Below, in pieces: positions 33,388-42,350 of a stretch of DNA of 64,000 bases (its first letter is position 1; every line of letters starts with the position of its first letter). The notes under the pieces were generated by a model. It searched no databases and had not been told where the DNA came from. It was given only the letters and a program-made list of their open reading frames with translations. The position numbers and the translations under genes are program-made. Origin of the DNA: Skermanella sp. TT6 (GTDB taxonomy: Bacteria; Pseudomonadota; Alphaproteobacteria; Azospirillales; Azospirillaceae); the NCBI RefSeq assembly GCF_016653635.2, contig NZ_CP067420.1, positions 639,501 to 703,500 on the forward strand, written 5' to 3'.

Positions 33388-34296
33388 ATGGATGATCCGG
33401 AGATTTCCCCCGCCGCCCCGCCGGTTCTGGTGCTCGGCGCGAGCAGCCTCGTCGGGCCGTACCTGCTCGACCGGCTCGCCGCCCGCGGGCGCACCGGCAC
33501 ATGCGCCGGGAGGCGCCCTCCGCCGGGCGGAACCATGGCTGCCCCGGGTTTCCCCTGGCTCCGGCTGGACGTGGCCGATCCTGCCGGCTGGGCGGCGGAG
33601 CCGGGCGCCGCCGTGCTATCGCTGATGCCGATGTGGCTCCTGCCGCCGCTCCTGCCCCGCCTCGCCGGCGCGGCGCAGATCGTGGCGCTCGGCTCGACCA
33701 GCGTGCTGGCCAAGTCCGGCAGCGCCGACCCGGAGGAGCGCGCGGTGGCGCAGCGCCTCGCCGAGGCCGAGAGCGGGATCGCGGCGTTCTGCGCCCGGGC
33801 CGGCATTCCCTGGACCATCCTGCGCCCGACGCTGATCCATGACGGGCTCCGCGACGCCAACGTGACCGCCATCGCGCGCTTCGTCCTGCGGTTCGGCTTT
33901 TTTCCCGTCGGCATGCCGGCCCGCGGCCTGCGCCAGCCGATCCATGCCGACGACGTCGCCGGCGCCCTCGTGGCGGCGCTCGGCAACGGGCTCGTGGCGG
34001 GACGGTCGATCGACCTGCCGGGCGGCGAGACCCTGACCTATCGCGAGATGGTCCGGCGCATCTTCGTGGCGCTCGACCGGCCGGTCCGCATCGTGCCGCT
34101 GCCCGCCGGCCTGCTCGCCCGGGGCATCTCCGTGGCCCGCCGGGTGACCGGGGTGGCCTACAGCCCGGCGCTGTTCGCGCGGATGAACCAGGATCTGGCG
34201 TTCGACGGGGGCGACGCGGCGCGGCTGCTGGGCTATGCCGCCCAGCCTTTCCGACCCCGCTTCTCGGCCTCGCCGCCGGACTCGGCCGCCCGCTGA
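33388..34296 (+). CDS. NAD(P)-binding atypical SDR (NmrA/epimerase-like)
   Basis: 302 residues. VLVLGASSLVGPYLLDRL is a Rossmann nucleotide-binding start and ALGSTSVLAKSG the Ser-containing strand. The expected Tyr-x3-Lys pair is not present (AVAQR lies in its place), so catalysis of the classical kind is doubtful. IPWTILRPTLIHDG, RQPIHADDVAGAL and LPGGETLTYREMVRRIF match the C-terminal half of NAD-dependent epimerase-like proteins. It follows the methyltransferase gene by 12 nt. Its 3' end overlaps the convergent GT2 gene by 64 nt. Confidence 0.75.
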   Translation: MDDPEISPAAPPVLVLGASSLVGPYLLDRLAARGRTGTCAGRRPPPGGTMAAPGFPWLRLDVADPAGWAAEPGAAVLSLMPMWLLPPLLPRLAGAAQIVALGSTSVLAKSGSADPEERAVAQRLAEAESGIAAFCARAGIPWTILRPTLIHDGLRDANVTAIARFVLRFGFFPVGMPARGLRQPIHADDVAGALVAALGNGLVAGRSIDLPGGETLTYREMVRRIFVALDRPVRIVPLPAGLLARGISVARRVTGVAYSPALFARMNQDLAFDGGDAARLLGYAAQPFRPRFSASPPDSAAR

Positions 34297-35315
34297 GCCG
34301 GCCGCCCGAACCGCAGCAGCCCGGCGATCCCGCGGACGGCGCTCCTCCGGGCCAGGCTGGACAGGCGCAGCAGGAAATATCCCCAGACCAGGAGATTGAC
34401 GAACCCCAGGAAGAAGCCGGGATACAGCCCGGTGAAGTTCTTGCGGAAATACCGGGTGAAGCCGCGCGCCTTGCACCACTCGATCCGGACGACGGAGGCG
34501 TCGCTCGTGCTCTTGTAATGCATCAGGCTGACTTGCGGGACGAACAGGACCGCGCCTCCCCTGCGGGACATCGCGAAGCACAGGTCCAGGTCCTCCACGT
34601 GGAGGAAGTAGCGCTCGTCCATGCCGCCCAGCGCCAGGAAGTCCTCCAGGAGCATCAGCATGCAGGCGCCGCTGACCGCGGGAACCGCGGTGACCTTCTC
34701 CGGCAGCGGCTGGTCGTGCTGGTTCAGCCGCCGGAAATACGGATGGTTGGGGGCCATCCGGTCCAGCCGCAAGGCTTCCACGAGGGTCAGCCAGGGCGTC
34801 GGCAACTCGCGCCGGGAGCCGCGCTGGTCGGTTCCGTCGGGATTGACGATCCGGCATCCCGCGACCCAGGGCCGGGGCGCCGTCCCCGTCAGGCGGATCA
34901 GCTCGCCGAGCGCCCCGGGCTGGAGCACGCAGTCGGGGTTCAGCAGCAGCAGGTACTCGCCGCGGGCCCCGCGGGCTCCCAGGTTGCAGGCGGCGGCATA
35001 GCCGATGTTGCCGTGGCCGGTGACCACCCGGAGCCGCGGGTCCTGCGCGGCGCGGGCCACCAGCGCGGCGGTCACGGCCGCGGGATTGCCGTTGTCCACC
35101 AGGACCAGTTCGATCCCGACGTCCTGCGACAGGACGGCCGCGATCGCCTCGTCCAGGACCGGGCCGGTGTGATAGCTGACCATGACGATCGTGACGCCCG
35201 GCCGGCCCTGCCGCGCCGGGCGCGGAGCATCCTTTTCGGGCCCCGCCGCGTCGGGATTGTCGTCAGGCCCCGCCGGCCGCCGCCGCTTCGAATCGAGATA
35301 AACGATCTTGTTCAT
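34233..35315 (-). CDS. Glycosyltransferase family 2 (rhamnosyltransferase-like)
   Basis: 360 residues. A 38-residue charged leader precedes the GT-A domain: VTIVMVSYHTGPVLDEAI, VLVDNGNP, GNIGYAAACNLGA, LLLLNPDCVL (metal-binding DxD-like region) and HVEDLDLCFAMSRRG (catalytic acid region). This is the WbbL/RfbF-type arrangement of inverting rhamnosyl and related transferases. A C-terminal segment (GLYPGFFLGFVNLLVWGYFLLR) is hydrophobic and may anchor it to the inner membrane. It is probably cotranscribed with the GT2 gene 57 nt upstream. dTDP-rhamnose genes nearby (rfbB, rfbD) make L-rhamnose a possible donor. Confidence 0.85.
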   Translation of the reverse strand: MNKIVYLDSKRRRPAGPDDNPDAAGPEKDAPRPARQGRPGVTIVMVSYHTGPVLDEAIAAVLSQDVGIELVLVDNGNPAAVTAALVARAAQDPRLRVVTGHGNIGYAAACNLGARGARGEYLLLLNPDCVLQPGALGELIRLTGTAPRPWVAGCRIVNPDGTDQRGSRRELPTPWLTLVEALRLDRMAPNHPYFRRLNQHDQPLPEKVTAVPAVSGACMLMLLEDFLALGGMDERYFLHVEDLDLCFAMSRRGGAVLFVPQVSLMHYKSTSDASVVRIEWCKARGFTRYFRKNFTGLYPGFFLGFVNLLVWGYFLLRLSSLARRSAVRGIAGLLRFGRPAQRAAESGGEAEKRGRKGWAA

Positions 35316-35372
35316 TCAAATGGACCTTCATGTATCAATAGCGTGCCGGGATCCGGGAAATTCCGGTGGAAA

Positions 35373-36419
35373 TCACTTCATCGGGGCATCCGGCAGCGGG
35401 CCGGCGGCCCGGCGGGACGGGCCGTCCAGGGGACGGGCGCGCCGGGCCAGGAGCCCCGTGACGGACCAATCGACCGCGCGCGCCACGCCGGCGGCGGACA
35501 GCCGGCGCCGGGCCTGGATCGCGCGCCGCTCGGCCAGGACCGGTCCGATATGGCGGACCGCGTCGCGCAGGCCGCGCAGCATCGGCCCGCCCTGGCCCAG
35601 GACCGCGCCCCTGGCCAGCATCAGGCCGTTCACCGCGAGGTGGACGGGAAGCAGCCCGATCAGCAGCGGGGCCGGCATGTTCTTGACGAACATCCAGACC
35701 CGGTTGCGGGTGCCGTGGTACGTGGCGAAGCCGCTGCGCCGGCCGGTGATCGCCGAGCCGACATGGAGGACCCGCGCGGAGGCGACCTGGACGCAGCGCT
35801 CGCCCGCCAGGCGCAGCCGGAATCCCAGGTCCACGTCCTCGCAATAGCAGAAGAACCCCTCGTCGAACCCTCCCGCCGCCAGGAAGGCGTCGCGGCGGTA
35901 CAGGGCCGCGGCGGCGCAAGGCGCGAAGACTTCGCCTTCCGGGGGCAGCTCCGACACCGGCGCGCCGTGATGTCCGCGCCAGACCAGGCCGCTGGCATGA
36001 TAGACGTCGCCGGCGCCGTCGAGCCGGCCGGGGGACTCGGCGTCGATCTGCGTCGACCCGAACATCGCGACGTCGGGATGCCGGACGGTCGCGTCCGCCA
36101 GGGCCTCCAGCCACCGCGGCTCGGGGAAGGCGTCGGGGTTGAGCAGCGCGATCCAGGGCTCCCGCGTCAGGCCGGCCGCCAGGTTGTTGGCCGCCGCGAA
36201 GCCGAGATTGGCTCCCGGCGCGATCAGCCGGACCCGCCCCGCGAGCGGGCCGGACAGGGTCTCCAGGAAGGCGGCGGAGCCGTCGGTCGAGAGATTGTCC
36301 ACGACGACCACGTCGCGCGGCAGCACGGTCTGGGCCGCGAGGCTGTCGATGCAGCGGCTCAGCAGGGCGCCGCCGTTGTGGTTGACGACGATGACGCAGA
36401 CGGGAGCTTCGGTCGTCAC
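35373..36419 (-). CDS. Glycosyltransferase family 2 (rhamnosyltransferase-like)
   Basis: 348 residues, GTG start. CVIVVNHNGGALLSRCIDSL, VVVDNLSTDGS, GANLGFAAANNLAA, WIALLNPDAFPEP and FFCYCEDVDLGFRLRLAG are the ordered GT2 motifs of WbbL-type transferases: nucleotide binding, DxD-like and ED catalytic acid. The C-terminal stretch around MPAPLLIGLLPVHLAVNGLM is hydrophobic. It is first in a two-gene leftward unit and divergent from rfbB across 426 bp. It probably adds a deoxysugar to a surface glycan; the specific sugar is not readable. Confidence 0.87.
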   Translation of the reverse strand: MTTEAPVCVIVVNHNGGALLSRCIDSLAAQTVLPRDVVVVDNLSTDGSAAFLETLSGPLAGRVRLIAPGANLGFAAANNLAAGLTREPWIALLNPDAFPEPRWLEALADATVRHPDVAMFGSTQIDAESPGRLDGAGDVYHASGLVWRGHHGAPVSELPPEGEVFAPCAAAALYRRDAFLAAGGFDEGFFCYCEDVDLGFRLRLAGERCVQVASARVLHVGSAITGRRSGFATYHGTRNRVWMFVKNMPAPLLIGLLPVHLAVNGLMLARGAVLGQGGPMLRGLRDAVRHIGPVLAERRAIQARRRLSAAGVARAVDWSVTGLLARRARPLDGPSRRAAGPLPDAPMK

Positions 36420-36845
36420 GGTGAAGGGGCCTCGCTTCCGCCGTTTTGCTGGTCGCGGGAAGAGTTACTACGGAAGATTTATTCTAAAGGGGTAATAGGC
36501 GCTATAACAACACCAAAATCCGCATATCGCCGGGACATCTTCCAGCCGGCGCGGATGGGGCGTCGGCCGGCGTCCCGCGTCGGTGGTAAAATTACCCCGG
36601 TATGAAAAGAGGCTCCCGCACCGGATGTGCCCGCTCCCGCGAGGGTGGCAAATCGTAGTTAACGAACGGTTCACACTTTAGTGGTAACCAGTCTATGCCT
36701 TCCGGCGGAGCGTCCTCCGCCGAACGTTGGGGACAGGGCGATGCCAGCGACGATCCCGGTATTCTTGCCGCACCGCGTGACCGGTTCTTAATCCCGTCAT
36801 GACAATCATGGGGAAGCTTCACCAACCAGGATCCGGAACAGAGCC
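36420..36845. other. 426-bp divergent spacer between GT2 and rfbB
   Basis: No gene is seen. The GT2-proximal 100 bp are AT-rich (TTTATTCTAAAGGGGTAATAGGC). A hairpin CGGCGGA-GCGTCC-TCCGCCG lies near 36713-36732. Promoters for both directions should be here; no confident -35/-10 pair was identified. Confidence 0.5.
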
Positions 36846-37931
36846 ATGAAGATCATCATCACCGGTGCCGCAGGCTTCATCGGTTCGGCCGTCGCGCGGC
36901 ATCTCCTGCGGGACACGAACGCGTCGATCGTGTGCCTGGACAAGATGACCTACGCGGCCCATCCCGATACCCTGGCGCCGATCATCGACGGGGCGCGCGC
37001 GGTTTTCGAGCCGGTGGACATCTGCGACCGGGCCGAGGTCGAGCGCGTGTTCCGGGAACACCGGCCCGACGCGGTCATGCACCTGGCGGCCGAAAGCCAT
37101 GTCGACCGGTCGATCGAGATCCCCGGCGTCTTCATCGAGACCAACGTGGTCGGCACCTACGTGCTGCTCGAGGCGGCGCGCCGCCACTGGTCGGACCTGA
37201 CGGGGGAGCGGCGCGACGGCTTCCGGTTCCACCATGTCTCCACCGACGAGGTCTACGGCTCGCTGGGGCCGACCGGCAAGTTCACCGAGGAGACGCCCTA
37301 CGCGCCCAGTTCGCCCTATTCGGCGAGCAAGGCCTCGGCCGACCATATCGTCCAGGCCTGGCACCATACCCACGGCCTTCCGGTCGTCATGAGCAACTGC
37401 TCGAACAACTACGGCCCCTACCAGTTTCCCGAGAAGCTGATCCCGCTGATGATCCTCAACGCGCTGGAGGGCAAGCCGCTGCCGGTCTACGGCGCCGGGG
37501 CCAATGTCCGCGACTGGCTGTACGTCGAGGACCACGCGGCGGCGCTGGTGCGGATCCTCACCGCGGGACGGGTAGGGCAGAAATACAATGTCGGCGGCGA
37601 TGCCGAGCGCAGCAATCTCGATGTCGTGCACGCCATCTGCGACACGCTCGACGCGATGCTGCCGCGCGAGCGGCCCCGCCGCGACCTGATCACCCATGTG
37701 GCCGACCGGCCGGGCCATGATCTCCGCTACGCGATCGACGCGACGAAGATCCGCCGCGAACTGGGATGGGAACCGTCGGTGACCTTCGAGGCCGGCCTGC
37801 GCCGGACCATCGAATGGTACCTGGACAACCGGTCCTGGTGGCAGCCGCTCCGCTCCGCCGTCTATGGCGGGCAGCGCCTCGGTCTCGGCGCCCTCGAAAC
37901 CACCCGCACGCTGGAGGTTGTCGCCTCGTGA
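36846..37931 (+). CDS. rfbB: dTDP-glucose 4,6-dehydratase
   Basis: 361 residues. [12 protein letters not shown] is the NAD-binding loop and [12 protein letters not shown] is typical of Rfb[11 protein letters not shown] gives the catalytic Thr-Asp-Glu. [12 protein letters not shown] gives Tyr and Lys, and [15 protein letters not shown] is diagnostic. It converts dTDP-glucose to dTDP-4-keto-6-deoxyglucose, the entry to dTDP-L-rhamnose and other deoxysugars. The stop overlaps the rfbD GTG start (GTGA). The sequence reads cleanly through the family's usual length plus a short tail. rfbA and rfbC are not adjacent and must be elsewhere if rhamnose is made. Confidence 0.95.
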   Translation: MKIIITGAAGFIGSAVARHLLRDTNASIVCLDKMTYAAHPDTLAPIIDGARAVFEPVDICDRAEVERVFREHRPDAVMHLAAESHVDRSIEIPGVFIETNVVGTYVLLEAARRHWSDLTGERRDGFRFHHVSTDEVYGSLGPTGKFTEETPYAPSSPYSASKASADHIVQAWHHTHGLPVVMSNCSNNYGPYQFPEKLIPLMILNALEGKPLPVYGAGANVRDWLYVEDHAAALVRILTAGRVGQKYNVGGDAERSNLDVVHAICDTLDAMLPRERPRRDLITHVADRPGHDLRYAIDATKIRRELGWEPSVTFEAGLRRTIEWYLDNRSWWQPLRSAVYGGQRLGLGALETTRTLEVVAS

Positions 37932-38872
37932 CGAAGACCATCGAAAATTCCGCATCTCCCAGGACGCTGCTGGTGTTCGGCCACCACGGGCAGGTCGCGA
38001 CGGCGCTTCGCGAAGCGGTTCCGCCCGACGGCTGGAGCATCCGGACGATCGGCCGCGACGGCGTCGACATCGTCGACCGCGCGGGCGTCGAGCGGGTCGT
38101 CCGGGAGAGCGGCGCCGCGCTGGTGATCAATGCCGCCGCCTATACCGCCGTCGACCGCGCCGAGATCGAGCCCGACCAGGCCTTCGCGGTCAACCGCGAC
38201 GGCGCGGCCCATGTCGCGCTGGCCTGCGCCCGGGCCGGCCTGCCGCTGATCCATCTCTCGACCGACTATGTCTTCGACGGCAAGGCGGCCGGCCACGCCT
38301 ACCGCGAGACCGACCCGGTGAACCCGCTCAGCGCCTACGGCGTCAGCAAGGCCGCCGGCGAGCAGGCGGTGCGGGCGGTCGGCGCCCGCCACGCGATCGT
38401 CCGGACGTCCTGGGTCTACGGCCCGCACGGCCACAACTTCGTCCGGACCATGCTGCGCCTGGGCGACGAGCGGCCGGAACTGGGCATCGTGGACGACCAG
38501 GTCGGCTGCCCGACCGCGGCCGCCGACATCGCCGACGCCCTGATCGCCATGTCGGCCCGCATCCTGGCGGAGCCGGCCCCCGCGGAGGCGGGGCTGTTCG
38601 GCACCTTCCATTTCGCCGGGGCGGCGCGCATGACCTGGTACCGCTTCGCCCGCGAGGTCTTCTCGCTTGCCGCCCGCCACGGGCGCGGCACCCCGGGGCT
38701 GCGGCCGATCGCGTCGCAGGACTATCCCACCCCGGCGGTGCGCCCGGCCAATTCCGTGCTCGACTGCTCCCGCCTGGCGGCGGCCTACGGCATCGTCAGC
38801 CCGCCGCTCCGCTCCAGCCTGGAAACCTGCGTCGCCCGCCTGTGCGAGGCCCGGATGGAAGTGGCCGCCTGA
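37928..38872 (+). CDS. rfbD: dTDP-4-dehydrorhamnose reductase
   Basis: 314 residues. The GTG start is embedded in the rfbB stop. [15 protein letters not shown] is the nucleotide-binding start, close to the GxxGQLG motif of Rfb[35 protein letters not shown] (Tyr and Lys) and [14 protein letters not shown] are hallmarks of dTDP-4-dehydrorhamnose reductases, which perform the last step of dTDP-L-rhamnose synthesis. Translational coupling with rfbB is likely. A double-hairpin element follows in the 70-nt gap before the convergent glucan-synthase gene. Confidence 0.93.
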   Translation: MTKTIENSASPRTLLVFGHHGQVATALREAVPPDGWSIRTIGRDGVDIVDRAGVERVVRESGAALVINAAAYTAVDRAEIEPDQAFAVNRDGAAHVALACARAGLPLIHLSTDYVFDGKAAGHAYRETDPVNPLSAYGVSKAAGEQAVRAVGARHAIVRTSWVYGPHGHNFVRTMLRLGDERPELGIVDDQVGCPTAAADIADALIAMSARILAEPAPAEAGLFGTFHFAGAARMTWYRFAREVFSLAARHGRGTPGLRPIASQDYPTPAVRPANSVLDCSRLAAAYGIVSPPLRSSLETCVARLCEARMEVAA

Positions 38873-38885
38873 CCGTGTCCGGAAA

Positions 38886-38930
38886 GCGCGCGTTCCGCGC
38901 GTCCTGGGCGGCGGGACGCCGCCCCTCCGG
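38886..38930. repeat. Double-hairpin intergenic element, copy 1
   Basis: Two adjacent inverted repeats: CGCGCG-TTC-CGCGCG, then GGGCGGCG-GGA-CGCCGCCC and CTCCG. It lies between the convergent ends of rfbD and the glucan-synthase gene. The second half is identical to copy 2 at 59202. The location suits a bidirectional terminator or a REP-like element. Confidence 0.8.
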
Positions 38931-38942
38931 GAGAACCTTCCT

Positions 38943-41549
38943 TCAATCCCCCGCTTCGGCCTCGGCGACCTGCGGCGGGGCGTTGCGGCGGCGCAGGCGC
39001 AGCGCCGGCAGGACGTTGATCATCGACGTCGCCAGGGCCGCCAGGTAGGGCAGCGACTGCACGGCCAGCAGGCCGGCCCACAGGAAGGCGTCCCGGTTCT
39101 CGTGGCCGAACGCCGCCACGATCGCCGCCGCGGCCAGCCACAGGCCCAGCATCAGCCCGATCTCCTCCCGCGCGTGCAGCAGCCCCTGCACGATCGCCGG
39201 CTGGTTCTCGCACTTGGGCGTCCGGACGAACGGCCGGCCGGAGGTGAACATCCCCTGCCAGATCGCCCGCCCGACCGTATGGGTCAGCGCCATGCCCGCC
39301 ACCGCGGCGCCGATCTTCTGCGGCCAGGTGCAGCGGACCCGCTCCTCGTAGAGCCACAGGCTGCACACGATCTTGAACCCGAACACCGACAGGGTCGGCA
39401 CCATGAAGACGGTCGGCGGGAACTCGAAATATTTCGGGAAGGCCAGCAGCCCGAGCGACCAGAACACCGCGGCCGCGGCGAACGCCATGTGCGCCGCGTC
39501 GGCGAACCAGGGCAGCCAGCCGGTCAGGAAATGGTAGCGCTGGGCCGGCGTCAGGGTGCGGCTGCCCGGCATCATCTCCCGCCAGTGCCGCTTCAGGATC
39601 TGCACCGCGCCGTAGGCCCAGCGGAACCGCTGGGTCTTGTAGGCGGCGAAGCTGTCGGGCACGAGCCCCCGGCCGAAGCTGTCCGGCATGTAGACCGCCT
39701 CGTACCCGGCCTCGAACAGGCGCAATCCCAGCTCCGCGTCCTCGGTGATGCACCACTCGCCCCAGCGGCCGACCTCGACCAGGGCCGACTTGCGGATCAG
39801 CGTCATGGTGCCGTGCTGGATGATCGCGTTGCGCTCGTTGCGCTGGATCATGCCGATCTTGAAGAAGCCCTGGTATTCCCAGTTGCACATGGCCTGGAAG
39901 GTGTCGTGGCCCCAGTCGCGATAGTCCTGCGGCGACTGCACGAACCCGACCTCGGCGCGCTGGAAATAGGGCACGGTCGCCGACAGCCAGTCCGGCGCCA
40001 CCTGGTAGTCGCTGTCGATCACCGCGACGATCTCGGCGTCGGGCGCCGTGTGGTCCAGCCCGAAGTTCAGGGCGCCCGCCTTGTAGCCCGGCCATTTCGG
40101 CAGGTGGAAGAAGCGGAAACGGTCGCCGAGCTGGTGGCAGAAGGCCTCGACCGGCCGCCACACGGCCTCGTCGCGCGTGTTGTTGTCGATGATCAGCACT
40201 TCGAAGTTCGGGTAGTCCAGCTTCGCCAGCGCGTTCAGCGTCTGCATGACCATGTGCGGCGGCTCGTTGTAGCAGGGCACGTGGATCGACACCTTGGGCG
40301 CGTCCGGACCGGGCGTTCCCCGGGCCGGCTCGAACCGGCGGCGCCACCGGTCCGTCCAGACCACCTCGGTCAGCTCCAGCCCGTCGAACAGCATCACCGC
40401 CAGCAGCACCACCTGGCAGGCGAGCAGCACCGCCCAGGCGATCTCGGTGGTCACCGCCATGCCGTACGACAGGGCCGAGGCGCCGGTCCAGACCAGGATC
40501 GAGGCGCTGGCCTGGATCAGTGCGGCGTAGAAGAACTGGCCGCTCGGCTTCAGGTCGGATCGGCGGAACACGAACCACAGGGTCGGCAGGAACGCCATGG
40601 CGAGCGCGACGGCGCACAGCACCGGCCAGTCCGGCACTTCCAGGATCCCGCCCGACAGCGGGAACTTGGGTTGCCGCATCGCGTCCCACATTCCCCAGTT
40701 GGCGCCGGCGGTGCCCTCCAGAGTCCGCTTCCACGGCTGGTCGAACGCCTCCATCACGTAATAGTCCAGCCGCTCGCGCGCGGCGACATTGAAGAAGGTG
40801 CGCAGGAACTTGGCCTGGTTGACCAGCGACGCCTCGGCGCCGCGCCGCCAGGGGCCGTCGCTGGGCCAGCCGATCTCGCCGATCAGGATGTGCTTGCCGG
40901 GATACTTCGCCTTCAGCTCGTCGTAGCGGAACAGGGCGTATTCGACGGCGCCCTCCGCCGGCACGCCTTCCCAGTAGGGCAGGATATGGACGGTGATGTA
41001 GTCCACGGCGGCGACCAGTTCGGGATGGTCCAGCCAGACGTGCCACGGCTCGGCCGTCGAGACCGGCACGTTGACCTGCCGCTTGACGCGCTCGATGTTG
41101 GCGATCTGCTCGGGCACCGTCACGTCGGTGCGAAGGATCGCCTCGTTGCCGACCAGCACGCGGCGGACATTGTCATGGTGACGGGTCAGGCGGACCAGGT
41201 TGGCGATCTCCGCCTCGTCCACTTCCGGTATGCCCTGGATCCAGGCGCCCTGGGTCACGGTCAGGCCGTGGCGGCGGGCCGCCTGGGGGATCAGGTCGGC
41301 GCCGTTGAGCGAGCTGTAGCTGCGCACGCTCTTGACGTGGCCCGACAGCGCCGAGATGTCGCGCTCGATGTCGGCGGGGCCGGGGTGGCGGCCCTCGATC
41401 GGGTTCTGGTCCACCTGATAGGGGCTGAGCGCCACGCCGTTGATCAGGCCGGCCCAGGGCCGCCCGTCCTCGGGCCGGTTGGCCACCGCCCAGGCGCCGA
41501 GATTGCCCAGCATGACGAGCATGAGTACGAGGATCGCTGATGTGCGCAT
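38943..41549 (-). CDS. GH17-GT2 fusion, NdvB/NdvC-like beta-glucan synthase
   Basis: 868 residues. After an N-terminal membrane segment comes a GH17-like domain (about 40-300): LVGNEAIL near 120 has the acid/base Glu and ILIGEIGWPSDG near 215 the nucleophile Glu of the beta-1,3-glucanase fold. Membrane helices follow, then a processive GT2 domain (about 425-680) with DNNTRDE, DSDYQV (DxD), ITEDAELGL (TED) and QRFRWAYG (QxxRW). More helices end the protein. This is the architecture of rhizobial beta-(1,3)/(1,6)-glucan synthases, where the GH17 part may act as a transglycosylase. It probably makes periplasmic or secreted beta-glucan. Divergent from the HIT gene. Confidence 0.88.
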   Translation of the reverse strand: MRTSAILVLMLVMLGNLGAWAVANRPEDGRPWAGLINGVALSPYQVDQNPIEGRHPGPADIERDISALSGHVKSVRSYSSLNGADLIPQAARRHGLTVTQGAWIQGIPEVDEAEIANLVRLTRHHDNVRRVLVGNEAILRTDVTVPEQIANIERVKRQVNVPVSTAEPWHVWLDHPELVAAVDYITVHILPYWEGVPAEGAVEYALFRYDELKAKYPGKHILIGEIGWPSDGPWRRGAEASLVNQAKFLRTFFNVAARERLDYYVMEAFDQPWKRTLEGTAGANWGMWDAMRQPKFPLSGGILEVPDWPVLCAVALAMAFLPTLWFVFRRSDLKPSGQFFYAALIQASASILVWTGASALSYGMAVTTEIAWAVLLACQVVLLAVMLFDGLELTEVVWTDRWRRRFEPARGTPGPDAPKVSIHVPCYNEPPHMVMQTLNALAKLDYPNFEVLIIDNNTRDEAVWRPVEAFCHQLGDRFRFFHLPKWPGYKAGALNFGLDHTAPDAEIVAVIDSDYQVAPDWLSATVPYFQRAEVGFVQSPQDYRDWGHDTFQAMCNWEYQGFFKIGMIQRNERNAIIQHGTMTLIRKSALVEVGRWGEWCITEDAELGLRLFEAGYEAVYMPDSFGRGLVPDSFAAYKTQRFRWAYGAVQILKRHWREMMPGSRTLTPAQRYHFLTGWLPWFADAAHMAFAAAAVFWSLGLLAFPKYFEFPPTVFMVPTLSVFGFKIVCSLWLYEERVRCTWPQKIGAAVAGMALTHTVGRAIWQGMFTSGRPFVRTPKCENQPAIVQGLLHAREEIGLMLGLWLAAAAIVAAFGHENRDAFLWAGLLAVQSLPYLAALATSMINVLPALRLRRRNAPPQVAEAEAGD

Positions 41550-41924
41550 GTGTCGCCGGCTTTCCGTTATTCTTCTTGCTCGCCGACACGTGGCGCGGCG
41601 CCGCCATAGGACAGGACCTGTGACCTATTGCACCAGAACGCACGAAACCCATGGCGCCGGAGCCCGGTCGGGACCCTGGTGCCGTCTACCGGAGAGGACT
41701 CTCCCTGCGGGAGTCGTCCCCGGCATTCCTCAACCATCGCGAAATGATAGATTCCACAACCCGCCCCGCGAGTGCGATGCGGCATTTTATCTGCTTAATG
41801 GCTAACTTAAGCTACAATGCTCCCCATAAGCCCGTAAACATGCCCCGTCGCCGATGCCATGGGACAAACATGGGCCGGCGCCCGTTATTCCGTTCGACGA
41901 CGAGGGGGAAGGAAAGATCCGATC
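41550..41924. other. 375-bp divergent spacer between glucan synthase and HIT genes
   Basis: No gene is seen. A GC-rich hairpin region lies near 41697-41716. An AT-rich stretch (about 41745-41820) contains TACAAT at 41814, a good -10 for the HIT gene, without a clear -35. GAGGGGGAAGGAAAG at about 41902-41916 is a strong purine-rich ribosome-binding site. Confidence 0.5.
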
Positions 41925-42329
41925 ATGTTCAAGCTTCACGACAGGCTGGCCGCCGACACCGTGCTGGTGCATCCGCTGACCCTGTGCCAGCTGCTCTGCA
42001 TGAACAACCGGGTCTGGCCCTGGCTGATCCTGGTGCCGGCGCGGCCCGACGTGACGGAGCTGCACCACCTGCCGCCCGGCGACCGCGCCGTCCTGATGGA
42101 GGAGATCGCCCAGGCGTCTGCGCTGCTCGACCGGATGTTCCGGCCGGACAAGCTGAACGTCGCCGGGATCGGCAACGTCGTGCCGCAATTGCATGTCCAT
42201 GTGGTGGCGCGGCGGCGCGACGATCCCGCCTGGCCGAACCCGGTATGGGGCAGCGGCATCGCCGAACCCTACGACCCGGCCGACCTGAATTCCCTGGTGC
42301 TGCGCCTGCGCGACGCGCTGGGGACCTGA
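41925..42329 (+). CDS. HIT-family nucleotide hydrolase/transferase
   Basis: 134 residues. The HIT motif reads PQLHVHVVARR: the first His of H-x-H-x-H is Gln, but the middle nucleophilic His and the third His remain, as in many alphaproteobacterial HIT proteins. The N-terminus (VHPLTLCQLLCMNNRVWPWLILVPAR) is the usual strand-loop start. Members hydrolyse or transfer nucleoside phosphates (Ap4A-like or AMP-lysine substrates); the natural substrate here is unknown. The ATG at 41925 follows a strong ribosome-binding site; a longer in-frame reading to 41859 lacks one. It is convergent with the NADH dehydrogenase gene, 21 nt apart. Confidence 0.88.
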   Translation: MFKLHDRLAADTVLVHPLTLCQLLCMNNRVWPWLILVPARPDVTELHHLPPGDRAVLMEEIAQASALLDRMFRPDKLNVAGIGNVVPQLHVHVVARRRDDPAWPNPVWGSGIAEPYDPADLNSLVLRLRDALGT

Positions 42330-42350
42330 CCGGCGGAAACGGCCGGGGCG

